Shown piece after piece: positions 61,189 to 64,000 of a stretch of 64,000 nucleotides of DNA; positions within the stretch are counted from its first letter, which is position 1; each line of letters opens with the position of its first letter. This DNA comes from Deltaproteobacteria bacterium. Its GTDB lineage: Bacteria > Myxococcota_A > UBA796 > CAJQPC01. Location of the stretch: assembly GCA_016717595.1 (NCBI GenBank), contig JADKFE010000009.1:1-64000 (forward strand). Reading direction: 5' to 3'. Below the pieces are notes generated by a model, which saw only the letters and a list, made by a program, of their open reading frames with translations, ran no database searches and was not told the origin of the DNA. Made by a program: the position numbers and the translations under genes.

Positions 61189-62037
61189 TCAGCCGTTGCG
61201 GGCGCCGCGGTGAAAACCGTTAAAAATCGGGCTCTTGTCGTGAGGCATCGGCGGGAACAGCGGATGCGCCGACGGCGCGGCGCCGTCGATCTGCAGAGTC
61301 GCGCCGCTGATGTACGCCGCGCCTTCGCTGAGCAAGAAGCAGATCGCCGCGCTCACCTCGGACTCCGTGCCCAGACGCCCCAGCGGCACCAGCGGCGCGA
61401 GCACGGCCTCTAGGGCCTGCTGGCCGTAGCGGGCCAGGGCCTCGGTGTTGATGAAGCCCGGGGCCACGGCGTTCACGCGCACGCCGTGGCTCGCCCACTC
61501 GACGGCGGCGGTGCGCGTGAGGTGAATCATCGCCGCCCGGGCCGCGCCGGAGTGCGCCACGGACGGTGTGCCCCGGGAGACGTCGGCCACCATGTTCACG
61601 ATGGCGCCGCCATGCTGGGACATGCTGGCCTTAAACACCTCCCGCGCGAAGAGGAACCCGCCGACGAGGTTGGTGCGCAGCACGGTCTCGAAGCCGTTCT
61701 GGGTGAGGCTCTCCAGCGGCGCCTGAAACTGGCCCCCGGCGTTGTTCACGAGGCCATGAATCACGCCATGCCGGGCCACGACCCCGGCGACGGTGTTGAT
61801 GACGGCCTCCTCTTCGCGGATGTCGCAGGGCGCGATCTCGGCGGTGCCACCATCGGCCTGGATCTCAGCGGCGACGGCGGCGAGGCGCTCTCGTTTTCTC
61901 CCGACGAGCACCACCGTGGCCCCGAGGCTTGAGAGCTCATGGGCCACGCAGCGCCCCAGCCCGCTGCCGCCGCCGGTGATGAGCACGACGCGGCCCCCGA
62001 AGAGGTCTGGACGAAAGATGGAGCGGTACGACATCAT
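61189..62037 (-). CDS. Short-chain dehydrogenase/reductase, enoyl-CoA-reductase-like
   Basis: The 282-aa Rossmann protein has the cofactor loop LITGGGSGLGR, CDIREEEAV, NNAGGQFQAP, and AVAPGFINTEAL. The usual YxxxK site reads HSGAARAAM, as in PECR and DECR-type enoyl-CoA reductases, which differ from classical SDRs there. NADPH-dependent reduction of an acyl or enoyl-CoA is likely. It starts at ATG 62037, coupled to the P450 gene upstream. It is convergent with the second operon. Confidence 0.82.
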   Translation of the reverse strand: MMSYRSIFRPDLFGGRVVLITGGGSGLGRCVAHELSSLGATVVLVGRKRERLAAVAAEIQADGGTAEIAPCDIREEEAVINTVAGVVARHGVIHGLVNNAGGQFQAPLESLTQNGFETVLRTNLVGGFLFAREVFKASMSQHGGAIVNMVADVSRGTPSVAHSGAARAAMIHLTRTAAVEWASHGVRVNAVAPGFINTEALARYGQQALEAVLAPLVPLGRLGTESEVSAAICFLLSEGAAYISGATLQIDGAAPSAHPLFPPMPHDKSPIFNGFHRGARNG

Positions 62038-63386
62038 CAGGATCCTGGTTTGAGGGGCATCGATGCGCTGGAGCGCCGCACCCGGACGCCCCCCGCCGGG
62101 GCCCAGACGACGCCCCGTCGGCGCACCGAGGGCCTGGGGCCTGGGCGGGCGGTGAGCGGCGCGCGCTGAAGCAGGGTGCCCAGCACGATCTTCATCTCTT
62201 GGAGCGCGAAGGTCATGCCCACACAGCGCCGGGCGCCGCCGCCGAAGGGCAGATACGCGTGGGGGCTTGGGGGTCTCGCCAAGAAGCGCCGCGGCTCGTA
62301 GCGGTCGGGCTCGGGGTACAGCCGCGGGTCGCGGTGGGCGAGGTAGATGTTGGGCACCACCATGACCCCGGCGGGCAGCGTGTAGGCGCCTAGCGGCATC
62401 GGCGCGGTCAGCAGGCGACCGACGTGGGCCAAAACCGGGCTCAGGCGCATGGCCTCGTCGATGCACGCGCCGAGCCAGACCAGAGAATCGAGGTGATGAA
62501 CCTCAAGGGGCGCCTGGCCGACGACCTCCTCAAGCTCGGCCTCAGCCCTGGCGCGTATCTCGGCGTCTCCCAGCACCAAAGACAGCGTCCAGGCCAAGGC
62601 GCTGGCCGTGGTCTCGTGCCCAGCGACGAGTAAGGTCACGAGATCATCGCGGATCTGCCCGGCGGAGAGCGGCTGGCCGCGCTCATCGGTGGCGGTGACG
62701 AGCTGGCTGAGGAGGTCGTCGCCGGGGGCATCTCGACGCTGGGCGATCAGCGGGCGAAGGGCGGCGTCTAAGTCGGCGTTGAGCCGCTGAAACCCGCGCC
62801 ACGGCGTGAGCGGCCCGAGATCCCGCTGCAAGACCGGGACGAGCAAGAGCGGGCTCTTCGCCTGCTCCAAGAGCGCCGTGAGCAGGCTGGCGAGGGCCTG
62901 CACCCGGGACGGGTCCTCGACGCCGAAGATCGTCACCACGATGATGCGCAGGGTGAGCGCCTGGAGCGCGGGCGCGAGGTCGAGCTCCACCTCCACGGGC
63001 AAGGCCTGAATCATGGCCTCGGTGAGCGCCCGCATGGTCTCGCCTTGGCGCGCGGCGTTTCGCCCGTTGAACAAGGACAACAGCAGGCGCCGCTGGCGCT
63101 GGTGGGCCGGGCCGTCGAGGATGAGCACCGAGCGTGGCCCCACCAGCGGCGCCACCAGGGCGTTCGCGGCCCCGGCGTGTAAGCTCGCGGCGTCTCCGGT
63201 GAACACCGCCCGGATCTCTTCATGCCGCGCGAGCATCACCCGCGGGGCGTTGCCCGGCAGGCGCATCGTGAACAGATCGCCGTAGCGGGCGTGGCAGGCC
63301 TCAAAAAACCGCGCGGGCCGGTAGAGCCACAGGAAGAGCTGAGCCACGCTGGGGAGAGGCGGCCCCGGGGGCAGAGTCGTCGGCAC
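62037..63386 (-). CDS. Cytochrome P450
   Basis: The 449-aa enzyme has LPPGPPLP at the start, I-helix VAGHETTAS, the ExxR motif in DEAMRLSP, the PERF-like YEPRRFLAR and heme loop LPFGGGARRCVGM. It is intact, unlike the P450 at 59.1 kb, and only distantly related to it. GTG 63386 is chosen because GGAG lies about seven bases upstream; a longer form to 63419 lacks this. The SDR gene overlaps its stop, so the pair may act in sequence on one substrate. Confidence 0.88.
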   Translation of the reverse strand: MPTTLPPGPPLPSVAQLFLWLYRPARFFEACHARYGDLFTMRLPGNAPRVMLARHEEIRAVFTGDAASLHAGAANALVAPLVGPRSVLILDGPAHQRQRRLLLSLFNGRNAARQGETMRALTEAMIQALPVEVELDLAPALQALTLRIIVVTIFGVEDPSRVQALASLLTALLEQAKSPLLLVPVLQRDLGPLTPWRGFQRLNADLDAALRPLIAQRRDAPGDDLLSQLVTATDERGQPLSAGQIRDDLVTLLVAGHETTASALAWTLSLVLGDAEIRARAEAELEEVVGQAPLEVHHLDSLVWLGACIDEAMRLSPVLAHVGRLLTAPMPLGAYTLPAGVMVVPNIYLAHRDPRLYPEPDRYEPRRFLARPPSPHAYLPFGGGARRCVGMTFALQEMKIVLGTLLQRAPLTARPGPRPSVRRRGVVWAPAGGVRVRRSSASMPLKPGS

Positions 63387-63452
63387 GTGTCTCTCCGAGG
63401 CGCACACGCTACCACACACGCGCCCAAACGGCGCACCCCGCCCAGGCCGCCC

Positions 63453-63938
63453 TCAGGGCAGCGCGGCGACCTGATCCCGCAGGTTTGTGAGCGTCGTCTC
63501 CACCTGGGTTTTGGTCAACGACTGCACCAGCACCGTCGGGGCGTAGGCGCCGACATCGACGACCAGGGAGAAATGAACATCCGTCTGCTCGCCGCGCTCG
63601 GTCAAGGTCCAGATGGCGTCCATCTGCTTGAGGTCGTCGGACGAGGTGAGGTGCTCGGCCCAGCCGGTCTTGGTTGGGCAGCGGCGGCTCTTGTACTCCA
63701 CGTCGCCGATAAAGCCCGCGGAGACCACGGCGAGGGTGACGCAGGCCCCGGCGGGCTGGGCGGTGACCGACTTCACCTGAGGCACCAGCTTCCCGACCTT
63801 CACAGCGTCCCCGACGATCTTTCGCACCTCGGTGATCGGCGCGTCGAGGGTCATTCGGCCGATGACCGCGCCGGAGGCGTCGACGTTGACCACAGGCGCC
63901 ATCAGGAACAGCGGGAGGATCAGCGTCGTGGGGATCAT
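63453..63938 (-). CDS. Secreted SRPBCC (START-like) domain protein
   Basis: The 161-aa protein starts at ATG 63938 with a hydrophobic signal (TTLILPLFLMAPVV). The mature part has the SRPBCC order: IGRMTLDAPITEVRKIVGDA, a middle sheet with LAVVSAGFIGDVEYKSRRC, DAIWTLTERGEQTDVHFSL and a long C-terminal helix ending LRDQVAAL. This fold binds hydrophobic ligands. Role is unknown. It is transcribed toward the P450, 66 nt upstream of it, and may be in the same unit. Confidence 0.62.
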   Translation of the reverse strand: MIPTTLILPLFLMAPVVNVDASGAVIGRMTLDAPITEVRKIVGDAVKVGKLVPQVKSVTAQPAGACVTLAVVSAGFIGDVEYKSRRCPTKTGWAEHLTSSDDLKQMDAIWTLTERGEQTDVHFSLVVDVGAYAPTVLVQSLTKTQVETTLTNLRDQVAALP

Positions 63939-64000
63939 GGTCGCTCCGGCGTGGCTTGACAGAGGAGCATACAGCAACTCTTCGACGTGTGCAGGCTGAT

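Overview
The window is very GC-rich and densely coded. It most likely comes from a member of the Myxococcota (myxobacteria and relatives). The evidence is two secreted proteins ending in MYXO-CTERM-like tags (Gly/Cys stretch, hydrophobic helix, Arg run), a MopE-type DxDCDG motif, many large Ig-like or FG-GAP lipoproteins, a kinase with a DWG motif fused to a formylglycine-generating-enzyme (FGE) domain, and a CarA/CarH-type B12 regulator. No rRNA, tRNA, transposase or CRISPR array was seen.

Layout. 1-16.7 kb is mostly housekeeping: a partial kinase-FGE protein, a B12-binding radical SAM enzyme, phosphofructokinase, an FMN reductase, a YycJ-like hydrolase, an Mla/MCE lipid-transport operon (two permeases, a hybrid sensor, ATPase, MCE protein), a JAMM-DinG helicase fusion and MurG. 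16.7-31 kb holds envelope and lipoprotein genes, molybdopterin synthase (moaD, moaE), trmB, a flippase-like protein, a probably inactive subtilase, a FadL-like porin and an MmgE/PrpD protein. 31-35 kb has an acyl-CoA dehydrogenase and a lectin/FG-GAP lipoprotein.

35.1-63.4 kb is the notable part. A tight operon at 35.2-45.1 kb encodes a surface lipoprotein, a Tat-signal protein, two HxsD-like proteins, an HxsB-like radical SAM/SPASM enzyme, a putative precursor ending in HCS, 17 HGS triplets and HGQW, three more radical SAM enzymes and a cyanophycinase-like lipoprotein. This resembles the His-Xaa-Ser (Hxs) peptide-modification systems, but is much expanded. Downstream are an FGE-like protein, a CarH-like regulator with a 27% GC promoter region, a flavin-dependent halogenase-like enzyme and an HExxH peptide-hydroxylase-like protein. 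Divergent from these is a second operon (49.8-61.2 kb) with three active-looking radical SAM enzymes, one degenerate double-domain radical SAM protein, a YyaL-condensation-domain fusion, a P450 and a GNAT-like protein. An SDR and a second P450 follow on the other strand. Together this looks like a multi-enzyme RiPP-type locus. Co-action of the two operons on the HGS peptide is an inference.

Sequence quality. At least seven genes, several highly conserved (moaE, DinG-type helicase, P450, YyaL), are split by one- or two-base indels, partly in homopolymers. Residual long-read assembly error is more likely than true pseudogenes, so these genes are annotated as joined.
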